This document shows, piece by piece, positions 1 to 11,942 of a stretch of DNA of 64,000 bases. Source of the DNA: Daedaleopsis sinensis (lineage: Eukaryota; Basidiomycota; Agaricomycetes; Polyporales; Polyporaceae); the NCBI GenBank assembly GCA_033807695.1, contig CM066308.1, positions 1,922,001 through 1,986,000 of the forward strand, in the 5' to 3' direction. The notes under the pieces were generated by a model. That model searched no databases. It had not been told where the DNA came from and saw nothing but the letters and a program-made list of their open reading frames with translations. The translations under genes and the position numbers were made by a program. Within the stretch, counting starts at the first letter, position 1. Every line of letters starts with the position of its first letter.

Positions 1-42
1 ACACTCTTCACTATCTGATCCCTTCACCTGCATCGTGTTCAG

Positions 43-594
43 AGCTCGGCAAGGCCTCGCCCATCTTCGAGAAGGGCGGCGTCATCGGCTACGCGCACAA
101 GGAAATCCAGGTGAGCTTGGTTCTTTCATGCGTATCGGGCCGAATACTCATGGCCGATGCAGCTCTCGAAGTTCGAGGTGCTCGTCGGCGACAAGCGTGC
201 GGTCCGCTGGGTCGAATACGAAGGCCGTGTCGACCTCGAGAAGCTCCCCGGACGCCCCGTCGAGGGCGGGCATGAGGCGGACGGTACCCCGCTCTTCATC
301 GCCCAGGCCACCCACGGCCGTGCGATCGTCCCAGGCAAGTGCAGCCCGAAGCTGAAGAGTGCCTTCGTGCCGTACGGCTTTGACGAGAAGGAGGAGAAGG
401 TGGGTGCCACTGACCTTTCAGTACCAATTGAGATGCGACGATACTCAAACATGTTCGTCAGCATTACCGCATCCTCTGTTACGCTTGATGGTCGCGGCCG
501 TCAAGACACGCCCAGATGGGACTGTAAGATAGGAACGATCGGACTGCTAACATCATCACCGTGTCAGTCGCATGCTGTAGAAATGTCAATATAA
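43..594 (+). CDS. DM9-repeat (DUF3421) protein, C-terminal part
   Basis: This is the 3' part of a gene that begins left of the window. Exons are about 43-110, 163-399 and 568-594; introns 111-162 and 400-567 have GT/AG ends, and the stop is at 592-594. The product carries the DM9 pattern: a GKASPIFEKGGVIGYAHKEI segment, then FEVLVGD, a tryptophan, a GG(H/Y)EADGTPLFIA core and a PGKCSPKLKSAFVPYG segment. DM9 (DUF3421) domains occur in insect and oyster mannose-binding proteins, in natterin-type proteins and in many basidiomycete proteins of unknown role; a carbohydrate-binding function is inferred from animal members. The last intron and the short final exon (SHAVEMSI) are less certain, because reading straight through intron 400-567 is also open. 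Confidence 0.72.
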
Positions 595-686
595 ATGTAC
601 AACCGTTTCAATTGCCTCTTCTACCCCCGACGCATCTCCAATCGCACATCACCTTCATCTTTCAAACACGCTCCTCGTCCCCCATT

Positions 687-2735
687 TCAAGCCCTCTTCG
701 CGAGCAGCTCGGCCTGGATGACCGACAGCCCCGCATACACCAAATCCAACCGCGGCGTGCGCACGCCGCCCGCCCGCGCCCGCCTCAGCACCCCACCCAC
801 GATCGCCTCGAGCTCGATCGGGCGCCCGCAGTCGAGGTCGACGAGCATCGATGGGCGGAACACCGACCCCCGGTTCTCGTGCTCGATGATCGCGTCGACG
901 ACCGCGTCCGAGAGCGCGGCGTCCGCGGCCGCCGACGGCGGGAGCGTCGCGCGCGCGACGGCGAGCACCTCGCCCATGATGTCCTTCAGCGCCTGCCGGG
1001 CGGACGCGCTCGCGAGCACAGCGCCGACGTGTGCGCGGGTGAGCGTGCAGAGCGTCGAGAACGACGCGTTCCTGTGTGCCGTGTCCGCAGTCAGCACACA
1101 CACACGGACCGGTCAGTGCACTCACCAAAGGACCTTACGCCAGCGCGCGACGTCTGCGTCCGGCGCCGCCTCAGCCACGCATCCCGCGGTGCGAAACAGC
1201 GCGACGAGGCCCCCGAGCGCAGTCTCCGCTGCCTGCTCTGACCCCGGCGGGGGGCGGTGAGACCCAAGTACGATGCGCTCGGCGACACGCTGCACGACCG
1301 TGCGGCCGGTGGCGGTGATGTCCGTCCAGCAGCAGCCGGAGACGACGAAGGTCGGCGCGCGGATCGCGGCGAGGGCGTCCAGGAGGTCGTCCTCAATCCC
1401 GATCCCATTCTGGAGGAGGACGAAGGTGGTGGGGCGGTCTGGCACGTGTGTATGTTCGAGGTTCGCCAGGAGGGGTGAGAGCATGGCCGGGGTCGTGGTG
1501 AGTTCTGGGATGCACTTGGATGCACAGATGATGTAGGCGTATGGGAGATCAGCCGCTTCTTCAACCGTGCGCACCACTGCGGATATGAAAGAGCTTTCGT
1601 GAGCGCTGGATGACTCGGATGCATCTGTCGAGCGTACCTCTGTATGGCTTCCATGCTTTGCAGTCATCCAGCCTGTCAGACTCGATGTCCAGTCCATGTT
1701 CTGTGGGCCAAAATACGATGATCAGCTCGGGAAGAATAGGAGGAGATGTGTAGGTTTGGCCGCCTGCATGGCACTCGCTACGTACGACAGCCCCGTATGA
1801 ACGTACATGACGACTGCGACATGAGCTAGAATGCCCGCCCATCTGATTGCCCTGCCCGCACATTTCAATGGGTACGGGTACGGGTTGAGATGTGGGCGAC
1901 CCGGTCACCGACCCCATCGTCAGCTCGCGCAGCGTCGACATTTCCCGGACCCTGAATGAAACGGTTCTGACAAGCAGCCCCGGCTATAACTTCGACACTC
2001 GGCACCGCGATGCTGCACCAGCCATGCTTCACGCTCGAGTTCAAACATAATGTTGGTCTCGTACCCATCGATACCACGACAGATGGGTACTAGCAGACGA
2101 TCCGTCCCTCACCTCACTGATAGATCCCTGTCGATTTTTGTCTAGGGCCCAGGGGAGACAAGGTACGAGCGAGCCCACATAATGTACTACGACCGTGCAG
2201 TACGACACAGACCCGCCGGGATACTCGTACCCGCGAAGAACCGTACCCATGAGAGACCATACCCGCGCAAACCCGTACGGGTTTGCGCGGGTACGGGTAC
2301 GGGTACGGGTATGCCTCAAGTACATAGTCACGGGTATACCCGTGCTACTGGTACATGACTTCGGAAATGTCGAGCTGTCCGAACAGCATGCGCACGTGCG
2401 CAGACAATATGTAGTACAACCACAGAAATAGAACACGAGAGCGGTCGCTTACGTTGAACTACGTCGTAGTTCGATCTGCGATTAGTGCAATAGGCATGGT
2501 TAGTTTACGGGGAAGCTTCTCAATAGCTCCGGCTTGCTCGAGTGCACGACTGACCTGCATACGGCTGTTAACCGGACCATGCCCGTCTTGTCTAAAGCGT
2601 ATCCGTAGAAGGCCCCGATGGCTGCGATCGCAGGAACAACATTAGATACTTGACGACTGAGGTGCCCGTTGCGAGCATCGACTCACCACCAAACCCGATG
2701 ACGCAAACATCGAGGGGTGCTTGTGCGAAGGACAT
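687..2735 (-). CDS. ketopantoate reductase-like (ApbA/PanE family) protein, 345 aa
   Basis: Six exons, read right to left: 2735-2687, 2621-2555, 2475-2453, 1700-1638, 1576-1126 and 1071-687. All junctions keep frame and give 345 codons plus stop. The N-terminus shows a Rossmann NAD(P)H-binding start (VCVIGFGAIGAFYGY), followed by TAVCRSNYDVVQQHG, the family motif LLQNGIG, and a C-terminal domain with NASFSTLCTLTRA and RPSMLVDLDCGRPIELEAI. Family members reduce 2-dehydropantoate to pantoate with NADPH, in pantothenate and CoA synthesis. Fungi usually carry several paralogues of unknown substrate, so the exact reaction is inferred. Intron 1701-2452 is unusually long (752 nt) and holds a repeat-rich element. 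The 23-nt third exon is needed to complete the SNYDVVQ segment. Confidence 0.88.
1868..2345. repeat. GGGTAC-rich element with 32-bp perfect palindrome inside an intron
   Basis: This lies wholly inside the 752-nt intron of the ketopantoate reductase-like gene. Direct GGGTAC hexamer runs lie at both ends (about 1869-1884 and 2289-2311), with scattered GTACCC and GGGTAC motifs between them. Positions 2261-2292 form a perfect 32-bp palindrome whose two 16-base arms meet at a GTAC centre. No coding potential is recognisable. It may be a small non-autonomous element inserted in the intron, but I see no clear target-site duplication. Confidence 0.5.
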
Positions 2736-4373
2736 GGTGGTGGTGGTGGTGGCGGGCGAAGCTAACTATCCGGTCCGGGTTGCCGTGCGTCGCGAAGATT
2801 GCGGCGTCGAGTGGGTGTCGAGTGTTGAAGGACTGTCCATCTACTCCTCATATTCTGCCTAGGGGAGACAAGTGTCGAACGAATTGCTGAAGTAGAACTT
2901 GGCCGCCAGTTGGGTTCTGTCCTGTACTTAAGTGCGCGCTCTGCGGCAAGTGAGTATATAAATAATCCATGGAGCCCTGTACATAACTCGGAACTTGTAA
3001 CGTCAGGAGGATTCGCCGGGGTGAGTCAAGAACTTACCTGGAAAGTGAACCTACTGGTTTTTCGGGAATACGCACTGTATGGTACTTACTACTATACACC
3101 CAACTCTTTCACGCGCACGACGGACGACTCGTGTCATCCACCGCAAGTTCCTACTCCCATTCAAGGTTGGGATACCTCGATGGTATTACACCCCGGCCAT
3201 GTGGCGATGTGAAAGGGAGGAGGAGGAAGAAGAAGAGGAGGGTATGTTCGAACTGGCAGCCTGAGGAAAAGACGGGCGCCTGTGCAAGGATTTCGAGATT
3301 CGTGCACTGCTATCTATTCTGTAGGAACGACTGTCTTCCGGGTTCAACGTTCAGAACTAGAGGCTGGTCTACGAGCCTACACTGCTACTACTAGCCGTTT
3401 GGGAGACAGTGACCGTGACAGTTACTACAGCCTCAGCAACGGCCTTTCGAATCCCTCCTCCGATTTGCCTCTGCTCCACCCCACGGCTCCGAGTCCACGG
3501 CTAAGTACAACATGTGAAACGGCGTTAGACTTGCAAGGCGCCCCCGGTCGGCGGTTCGGTAGCGTCCTGTATGTCATGTGGCAGCATGTGGCCCGTGGGC
3601 GAACTGGAGAAAAAAAGCGAACCTTAAATTCAACCTATAACTCAAGGAGACTCGGGAGGTGTCTGTGATTCGCGATGAAGGAATAAAAGGAATGACACGC
3701 ATGTCTCATTCACTGAGCCCGCATCAGGTAAGAGGTGGCACTGGGGTGGCATCGACGGCGAGCTGCGGGAGGGCCTGCGGGAGCTCATATGATCATCGAG
3801 CGTCCGTGAAAGACCATTTGTCTGCGCGCGCGGTCGACCACTCCTCCGGAGCTTGCACGCGCAGCGTGTGCACTTACATGATCGAAGCTTGAGTGACCTG
3901 CATGTGGCAAGAATTCAGTAAATGACCAGCACGGCGTGAGTACTGGCTGGTGGATGATGAGCCCTCGTACGGGATTCTCAAAGGGTTTCTGGCTAGCATA
4001 TTGACGGGGCTTCCGTGTCAGTAAGTACAAACTCTCTTTATGCATCTCCCCTGCCATACACTATGAGATCACGGTATCGAATTCACAGATACATCCAACA
4101 TTCCAATTCTGAATCGGCATATAACCCTTGCTCCTACCACAGGCTTCATACATCTGGTCTGTGCGGATAATGAAATGAGATTCAGTATCATCCCGGCGCC
4201 TGCGGGCAGGTACTACTCGGCCGGGATGACCATTGTCACGGTCTATACAAGTCTATACATCGACACATAGCGAACGGGATGACAATCCGACCTCATACAC
4301 GTTCCACGCTCGGCTCCACGACATGTCCTGATGGATCTGGTACGGAAACAGGTACAACAGTCTTAACGTCCAG
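2736..4373. other. intergenic, no gene recognised
   Basis: About 1.6 kb between the ketopantoate reductase-like start and the promoter of the small secreted protein. Only short, unconvincing frames are seen. There is a short purine-rich (GA) run near 3216-3242 and no recognisable RNA gene. It must contain the upstream region of the minus-strand gene. Confidence 0.5.
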
Positions 4374-4380
4374 TATATAT
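4374..4380 (+). promoter_or_regulatory. putative TATA box of the small secreted protein gene
   Basis: A TATATAT run lies about 150 bp upstream of the ATG at 4532. A typical 5'-UTR intron (4453-4501: GTGAGT donor, GCTGAC branch-like motif, CCAG acceptor) lies between them, which explains the distance. Confidence 0.4.
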
Positions 4381-4531
4381 ACTCCTTCGGAGGGCAAGCT
4401 CGAGATTCTGCAGACACCCAGTCACCTCCTCCTCCATCCCCTCTAACTCACCGTGAGTGTTCCACTGGTGTCAGCTGGACGCTTTGCTGACTGCTGTCCA
4501 GGTTGAGCTTCGAGCCGAATCGTCATTCGCT

Positions 4532-5099
4532 ATGGTCAAACTCTGGGCCGTCATCTACACCCTCGCGATCACCGGCGCCGTTGTCGTCCAAGGCGCATCG
4601 CTCACAGCCCGCGGTCAGTTTTCACTCCTCATGCTGCATCAGCACTTCGCTCTGCCCCCATCTCACTCACCCTCCTTCCCATCTCTCAGAGTCCTGCGAC
4701 AGAGTCAATGACCCCGGTCATCTCAAATGCGAGACGTCCGGCGGGAGCCCGCTCGTATCCGACTGCCAGGCTGCGATCGACGACCTGACCGACAATGATG
4801 CCTGCTATCAAGGCAACGGTGGCGGGTCCCACTGCACCACCCTCAAGCATTGGAACACGTGCAAGATCGATGTTTGTGGCAGGACGGGTTCGCGGTTGAA
4901 CCGCCTGGCCGGTTCTTCTGCTAGCAGGTGCAAGGTGTACCTGAAGCATCTCCTTAACGGCTGCAAGAGCGGCAAGGTCGTCGGCGGGCAGGTCTTCCCC
5001 GAGACGTGCAATGTCAACTATTGGCATTACTCCCAGGGTGAAGACCCGGATTACAGCAACCATGACCACTACAGGGTCCAGTTCTCACACGCCGGCTGA
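4532..5099 (+). CDS. small secreted cysteine-rich protein, 163 aa
   Basis: Two exons, 4532-4613 and 4690-5099, spliced in frame (163 aa). The N-terminus (MVKLWAVIYTLAITGAVVVQ) is a classical signal peptide with likely cleavage near VQGA. The mature part has ten cysteines, an even number that fits disulphide bonding after secretion. The segment SPLVSDCQAAIDDL and the spacing of cysteines around glycines weakly recall the Ecp2/Hce2 or killer-protein type of fungal secreted proteins. I cannot assign a family with confidence, and function (surface protein, effector-like or antimicrobial) is unknown. The ATG was chosen because it starts the signal peptide directly after a probable 5'-UTR intron. 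Confidence 0.75.
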
Positions 5100-5864
5100 G
5101 CAGTATACGTCGTAGGTCCACTCCATAACATACTACGCGCCTTGATTGGTGTTCTGACCTATGATTTGTCCGCACATCTCCTAGATGGTCCTTCCACGCC
5201 CTAGTCCGCAAAGCAATCCGCTCTAGTCTCGTAGCAGATGTCGAGCGGCTCACGTAAAACGGTCTGCTCGGTCCCCATGTATCCGACTCGCGAATTGAAC
5301 GCCAGGCCAGCAACCGCTCTTGATAGTCCGACCCAATGTAGCCCTCCACTTCACGCCTATAATACTATATGATTTATTGGTGTCCTCCTCACCTGGATGA
5401 TGCTGTACAAGACGTTGCTCAGCAGGCGCATCATGCCATAAGAAACAGCTGTGCGTATGATATCGGACTGCCGCTGGCGGCTGAGACTTGGGTGGCCTGC
5501 TAGGAAGAAGAAATGTATGCTCGAGCTCAGATTTTGACCAAGATACACAGACGATGTCGTCTACCGCAAGGTTTGCAACCAACTTCCATTACTCTCAAAG
5601 TCGATGGGATCACAACCCGTATGTCGGGCGCTAGTGCAATGATTTCGAGATTTGGTGGTCATGTTGGTGCAACAGCCTTTTCTCCTCTTTGCCTCTGCCC
5701 ACCATCATCCACCCACTCACGCTGCGCTGGTCATTCCTCCTTACTTCCATCTTCTCTCCGCCTAGAGCTTGTTCATTCTTACCACACGCGCCCAGTCGCA
5801 TCTCCGGCTTCTGCGGGTCACGTCGAGCTTCGATTCAGTCATTTCCCATACCTGACATTTCGCC
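5100..5864. other. intergenic, no gene recognised
   Basis: About 760 bp between the small secreted protein and AVL9. Short overlapping frames on both strands have no family resemblance. It probably holds the terminator of the former and the promoter and 5' UTR of AVL9, the latter C/T-rich near 5690-5760. Confidence 0.5.
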
Positions 5865-8800
5865 ATGTCGTCTGCTCTCGACCACAACACTCCCGAGCCT
5901 TCTCCTTTCAACACACGCTTTCTTGTCGAACCCGACGATGACGATGACGACGACGACCACTCCGAGCCACGCTTCTCCGACGGCGACACCGCGTCTGCCA
6001 AGTCGATTGCCCTATCATCCCCTCCTCGCTCCCCACGCGACTCAACCTCGCTCGGAGTCACCCACCCTCAAGAGCCTGCGATCACCCCCGTGACGCTTGT
6101 CCGCCAAAGCCTCTCTCTTGCCGGCCTCGCCAAGCGGGACATCGCCGAGGCCGACACGAGCTCCCCGGGCTCAGACGCGGACGGAGATGATGACAGGAGC
6201 TTCTTTGCGCGCAAGTACGGCGAGTCTCCACTCTCTAGTGTCCCCACTTCCATGTTCGAGGTAGACAAGTCCATGGCCACTCCCTTGCCACCCTCGCTGC
6301 CCCAGTCTGCCACTTTCTCGCCATCACCCTCGCTGCCACCATCTGCTACTTTCTCGCCGGGACCGCCCTCTGCCGGTGTCCGTTTGAAGAGCGACACCGA
6401 CAGTATCGCCTCGTTTGGCTCTGCGTCGACGTCATTCTCGAAGAAGGCTCGTCCAGAGTCTTTGCTGATTCAGCCGTCGAAGGGGCCGTTGGTGTTGGGC
6501 ATTGCTCTTGTGGACTTCAATCACTTGGTGTGTTCATTACCGCTCCCCGGAATAGACCGAAGTTCTTGATGTGACGTTCTGCGGGGCGTAGGTCGGCCCT
6601 AAGATAGACTTCTACCGAGGAGACATCTTCGAGGACGAGGAAATATTCAAGATTCTCCCGTTCCTCGCGCTTCCTGACGGTGCTCACCTTGTAAGTCGTC
6701 CTGCTAGGTGATTTGTGTGACGCCCAGTAACGCCGACCAGACCACGGAAGACTACTCGTACTTCCACCTGGTTCCGTCGACACCAAACCCTACAACGATC
6801 TTCGGTATATCGTGAGTCCTCCTCGGGATGCACAGAATCCCGATATGAACTCCCTTCTAGGTGCAATCGACAGATTAGCTCCGCTGACCTGCTCGTCAAG
6901 AATGCGGATGTAACACGGTCCACGGTGCAGAAAGCGGTGGTTGTTCTTGCGTCGAAACCTGTCTTTGGACCCATCCGGTATGTGTCGACCTGCCATGTCG
7001 TGACTTCGCTGATGCCGAGTTGCCTTCAACAGAGACCGCCTCGGTGTCATCACTAAGGCTCTATTCTCCCAACGCGACTTCACAGACACGAGTATCCTCG
7101 ATGACTTCTACTCCTCACTGGAGCACTCTCTTCGTGGTCAATTGACCGAGAGCGGCTTATATATGGGTATGTTATCCTCGGGTACGTATGAGCAGCTTGA
7201 ATCTGACACACACAGGTACGAGTCTAAAGGAGCTGGTGCACAACTTCCGTCAAAGGACGTTGATACTGTTGAAAGCTCTACTGCTTCAGAAGAAGGTACT
7301 ACTTGAGCTTCCTTTCGGAGTGGAGCAGACGTGCTGACTAACACATCACAGATCATGTTCTTCGGTCACCCAGTCGAGCGGTTGTGCACGTACCAGTACT
7401 CACTTGTCACTCTTATCCCTGGTGCGTGACATCGGGTTCCATTGCGCTCAATATGCTTGAGACTCATCTTATTCCACAGGTCTTCTCCATAACCTCGACG
7501 ATTGTGGTTCTCCGCCGCTCGCGAATCGTGCACAGACGCTCTCTCGACCGACGTCGCTGAAGACGTCTGATCCGAAGAGCATGATGGCATACATGGGCCT
7601 CCCTCTGGACTTGTTCGGCAAGGTAGGGTGGAGCTTTTTTGCCTTTGCAACCTCATAAGCTCACATGCCGATGTAATAGGATGCGTTCTTCCAACCATAT
7701 CTCCCGCTCCAGCAACTGGACATGTTGAAGGACACCGGCTGCTGGCTCTGCGGTAGTACGAACTCCATCGTCACGCAGCAGAAGGAGATTGATCTGCTTG
7801 TGAACGTGCGTATAGGTTATTCGAAACACCCATATACCGTGTGTCTGACTATGCCATCATAGATCGAAACTGGAGTCATCGAATTCCGCAATCCCAACGT
7901 GGAGCGCATGGTCGCGTTAACACCCGCAGACAGGAAATGGATGGACGATATCGTCAAGGATGTCAATGATGCGTATAGCTTGGATCCCGACATGAGCAGC
8001 ATGCAGTATGTGCCATGTTGCTGCTGTGGTCACCATTTCCTGACATTGTTTTTAGTTTCCGGGGCAGCGACGATTATCTTCGCCAGAAGTTCGAAGAGTA
8101 CATCAACGGCGCTTTGTGTTCTGTCAAATACACCGCGTTCCTCGCGAAGGGCCAGGGGCACGGTGTAGTCATTTCGGATGGCTCGGGTGACCCCAACTCC
8201 GCACAGGACTTCAACATGCTCTGGATACAGGAGTTCAAGAAGACGCCCGCGTACGAGATCTGGGAACGAGTCACAGATCCCCTGCTGTTTGATCTCGTCG
8301 AGGCGCGGTATGTTGTCCGTCATCATTGCACCGAGTGACAGACATACTAAAACATACATCAACCTTGCAGGCATCCCTGCAGCGAGAAGCCCTCTGTCGT
8401 ATCTGACATCGGTCTCCGTCTCTCAGAAGGGATCCAAGAGCTGAAGCTCGACCAGCAGCTCGCGCCCACGCGGGAGGCCATCTCGCGCACCTTCGCCGCC
8501 GGCTCCACCAACTTCTTCAACGCTGTCGCCGGTGTCCGCGAGCGCTGGATGCAGCGCAACCCCTCCTCTTCCACGTCCTCCCTCAGCCTTAGCGACCCCG
8601 CCGCCTCGCCCCCCAGCTCCCACAAAGAGGACTCGCACGGGAGCGATGGTAGCCCCCCGCGACCGCTGTCCCACTCCCCAGTGGACATCATGGCCTCCCG
8701 GCGGTCGACGCGGGAGATGGACGCGCCGCCGCCGACGCCGACGGCGCGCCGCGGCGGCCTGCGCCCGCTGAGCATCGTCGGGGCGCAGCAGCTGCAGCAG

Positions 8801-9367
8801 CCCGAGCCGCCCAAGCCGCCGCCCCCGACGACGTTCGGCTCGTGGGGCGCGGGCATCGGCTCGTTCTTCGCGCAGCGCGCGCCGCGCCTCTCGGTCTCGT
8901 CGACGGCGACGGGGTCGCGCCCACCGAGCGTCGCGTCGCTCTCACGTGGGCCGTCGCCCGCGCCGCCCGTCCCCCACCCGCACCGGGGGAGCGACCACTT
9001 CAACAAGGACATGCCCCCGGTGCCGAAGGATGTGCCGCCTGTCCCGAAGGACGTGCCTGCGCTCCCGACGGGGGCTGGTGCTGGGGAGGGGCTGCCGGCG
9101 GACCTGATGCCGAGGAACCTGGATGATGTGTACGGCAAGGACGAGAAGGACGCACAGGATGCGAAGGATGCGAAGGACGCGGAGGATGTAGAGGATGTGG
9201 AGGTCCTAGAGGACGGGCTGCAGAACAAGGTGGAAGCGGATGTGGAGGTCCTAGAGGACGGGCTGCAGAGCAAGGTGGAAGCGAAGGCGGCGGTGCCTGC
9301 GCGGCTCAAGGACCAGGACGAGGACGCGATGTCGACGCACTCGTCCGTCACGGGCATGGCCATGTGA
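5865..9367 (+). CDS. AVL9: AVL9-type DENN-domain protein of late secretory transport, 964 aa
   Basis: Twelve exons (5865-6527, 6592-6690, 6741-6811, 6861-6977, 7033-7166, 7216-7295, 7352-7421, 7480-7622, 7680-7805, 7863-8005, 8056-8307, 8371-9367) join in frame to 964 aa. After an acidic, Ser/Pro-rich N-terminus, the conserved AVL9/DENN module starts near residue 210 with GIALVDFNHLVGPKIDFYRG. It continues through KALLLQKKIMFFGHPVERLC, MMAYMGLPLDLFGKDAFFQPY and KYTAFLAKGQGHGVVISDGS. Yeast Avl9 acts in exocytic transport from the late Golgi, and DENN modules generally act on Rab GTPases. The roughly 330-residue last exon encodes a low-complexity tail rich in Pro and Ser, with an acidic DAKDA-type run and a 15-residue tandem duplication. 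Tail length is likely variable between species. Confidence 0.93.
9197..9286 (+). repeat. 45-bp tandem duplication in the AVL9 tail
   Basis: Two 45-bp copies begin at 9197 and 9242 and differ at only a few bases. They encode two copies of a 15-residue unit beginning VEVLEDGLQ. The period is a multiple of three, so the frame is kept. Confidence 0.85.
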
Positions 9368-9952
9368 GTACCGTGAGCTGACTATGCTGCTGCAGCGTTA
9401 GCTGCTGTCGTGGTTGGGATTGTAGTCGTGGTTAGGATGGGCGGGCCTGGGTGACGGTGGGCCGCGATCCATATGCATATTGTATCTCATGGGTAATGTC
9501 GTTCACGTCGCTGTCTGGCTGGTAAATTATCACGCAAGTCATGGTCGGTGCAATAAACATGTCTCGTAATCTACTAGAAGGTGAGCTTGGGCTGGGTTGG
9601 TGTGGCTGGAGTTTGCGGGCGTGTAACAGGTACGTAGCAATGGAGACTCTCTCTTACCACGGTTTCACACGTCAACTTGAATGCAGCTGAACTTAAACCA
9701 TGCCATTTGTTTATCTGGTGCCTCCACACAGTGTAGTATGGTAACCCTGGTTAACCTTGTTCTGAGTACGATCAAAGACACGTCCCGTCTCCACATGGTA
9801 CCTAGTATATTACTTAAATAGCCCGTCCCCCACATGTATCTTCCCCACGCGTTTGCTCGGTACAAACGCTCCCCGTTCTCCCCTCCCCCCCCACGCGTGC
9901 GCCTGCGTCTCGTCTGCTTGCCCCAACAGGATGAAAGCACTGCGCACGGCTC
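9368..9952. other. intergenic, no gene recognised
   Basis: About 585 bp between AVL9 and the trimethyllysine dioxygenase gene, both on the plus strand. I see no gene. It should hold the AVL9 3' UTR and the downstream promoter, with a C-rich run near 9883-9892. Confidence 0.5.
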
Positions 9953-11785
9953 ATGGGTGTCGGATTAGCACCAAGGTATGTCGCCCTCTTTGTCCCCACC
10001 TGTTCGCCCAAATTCGTAACAGGCAAGCAGACCTTGCACAGGCCACATCCTGCAGGAAAGCGTATTGCTAACTTCTCCACGTCACCACTGAGGGCTACAC
10101 CTTTCGCATCAACAACGTTGAAGACTCGCCCGCAGACTGAATTTCAGAGCTCAGAACTACCGACGAGTAGAATCGATGACCGGAAAGTGGAACTGGGATG
10201 GGACACCACAACGTATTCGCGATTGTGAGTATTCATGATCTGTAGCCTCACGAGACGAAATTGAACGTTACGTGCAAGTCATCACATCTGGCTTCGAGAC
10301 CACTGCCGTTGTCCACAATGCTTTCATCCACATACCAAGCAACGTCTTGTCAACACATTCGAGGTAAGAGCTCGTCTCGCGTGAACGTCTTGTCATTTAG
10401 TTCTCGAAGATCCCCCCAGAGATCAAGCCAACTCACGTTGAGTCCAAACCGGAGGGTCTAGAAGTGCGATGTACGCGGCGCACCTTAGCCTCAGGCAACG
10501 TGTTACGCTAACGCCTCACGCAGGGCCTTCGTCTCATCCCCATACCTCGCTATACCCATGGTCGTGGTTGCGATATAACTCTTACGACCCGCCCATGGCC
10601 CCTCTCACACCCCCTGAGTAAATACAACGTGCGTCTGTGCCGGACGGTACCTGCTTACATCCGCCTAGAAAGATCCTATGGGGCTCGAAAATATCGCAAT
10701 CCCCGCCGACAGTCACTTATGAGGAAGCAATGGGTCCGGACGACCGCGGCCTCTTCAGATGGCTATCACAGGTAGACAAGTTCGGCTTCTGCTTCATCTC
10801 AGGTTTGCCTGCGACCCCTGAGGCCACGGAGGAGTTGTTTCGTAGAATAGCCTTCATCCGAGAAACTCAATGTGCGTCGTCCAGATGAGCCAAAATCTGC
10901 GTAAAGTTCTCACCTCTCGATAGATGGTACGTTCTGTGTCATTACCTCCGACCTTTCGAAAGGGGACACAGCATACACCACACTCGCCCTCGGAGCGCAT
11001 ACCGACACCACCTACTTCGTGAGCAGCTCCATCTCGCATTCCCTACATTGTCACTCATTTGGCAACTGCATAGACCGACCCAATCGGCCTGCAACTGTTC
11101 CATATCGTTGAGCACACAGGTGGCACTGGCGGCGCGACCCTGCTGGTCGACGGATTCTACGTCGCATCGATCCTGAAACAGCTGCACCCCGACGCCTACG
11201 CGCTCCTCTCGACCATCCGCGTGCCGGCCCACGCCGCCGGGGAGGCGGACGCGCTCTTCACCCCGCATACGCGCGACACGCCGATCCTGAAGCACCAGGC
11301 GGGCGCGCTCGTGCAGGTCCGCTGGAACAACGACGACCGGAGCGTGCTGCGCGATCTGCAGCCCGACCAGGTCGAGCCATGGTGTGTCCCTCTCTCACCG
11401 GCAGCGGGACTGGCTGCTCACTGACTGCACGGCCGCGCAGGTACGACGCGGTCCGGACGTGGCACAAATTGCTGACGAGCCCGGACTCTGAGTACTGGGT
11501 CCAGCTGACCCCAGGGACTGCGTTAGGCGAGTCGCTCTCCCTCGTGCGCTCCGAGTTTGGGGTATGAACTGACATGGGCGAACAGTGGTGGACAACCACC
11601 GCATCCTGCACGGACGCTCGGCGTTTGACGGCAAGCGAAGCCTGTGCGGCGCGTACATTGGCATGGACGAGTACCGGTCCAAGCTCGCCGTGCTCACTGA
11701 GAAGTTCGCGGGCGATGCGGTGTCGCGGGACACTGCTGCCACTGCGACGGTCAATGGGCGGAGCATCTGGCACCCTGCTCTATGA
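9953..11785 (+). CDS. trimethyllysine dioxygenase (carnitine biosynthesis), about 470 aa
   Basis: Exons: 9953-10224, 10279-10363, 10401-10470, 10524-10617, 10669-10871, 10924-11018, 11074-11381, 11441-11526 and 11586-11785, all in phase. The N-terminal zinc-binding segment (HIWLRDHCRCPQCFHPHTKQ) and the TauD-like domain are clear. The iron ligands are the His and Asp of GAHTDTTYF and the distal His of NHRILHGR. The family uses iron and 2-oxoglutarate to hydroxylate N6-trimethyllysine, usually in mitochondria. Residues near GKRIANFSTSPLRAT look like a mitochondrial targeting peptide. The start is uncertain: an ATG at 9931 has a better context but would need another splice. The intron at 11527-11585 begins with GC (TTAG|GCGAGT) and is the only one in this gene without GT. 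Confidence 0.9.
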
Positions 11786-11942
11786 AATCGACGATGGAGT
11801 CGCGCTTGCTGAACAACTGGTTTCCGGCGCATAGCCGCCGTTAGACACATCCTATGGCTTCAGCATCTACCCAGCCTATCGTCATCGCAGTCTCCTCACC
11901 GTATACTACTCTACTATCCTTCTGACGTCCGCCGGTCGATAT

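Noticed and set aside
561..1260. Long plus-strand frames opposite the ketopantoate reductase-like gene
   Set aside because: They are antisense shadows: the minus strand gives a complete, conserved enzyme with correct splicing.
2261..2311. GGGTAC repeat as telomere or interstitial telomeric DNA
   Set aside because: The usual fungal telomere unit is TTAGGG. The hexamer here is GGGTAC, is short, and lies inside an intron of a gene.
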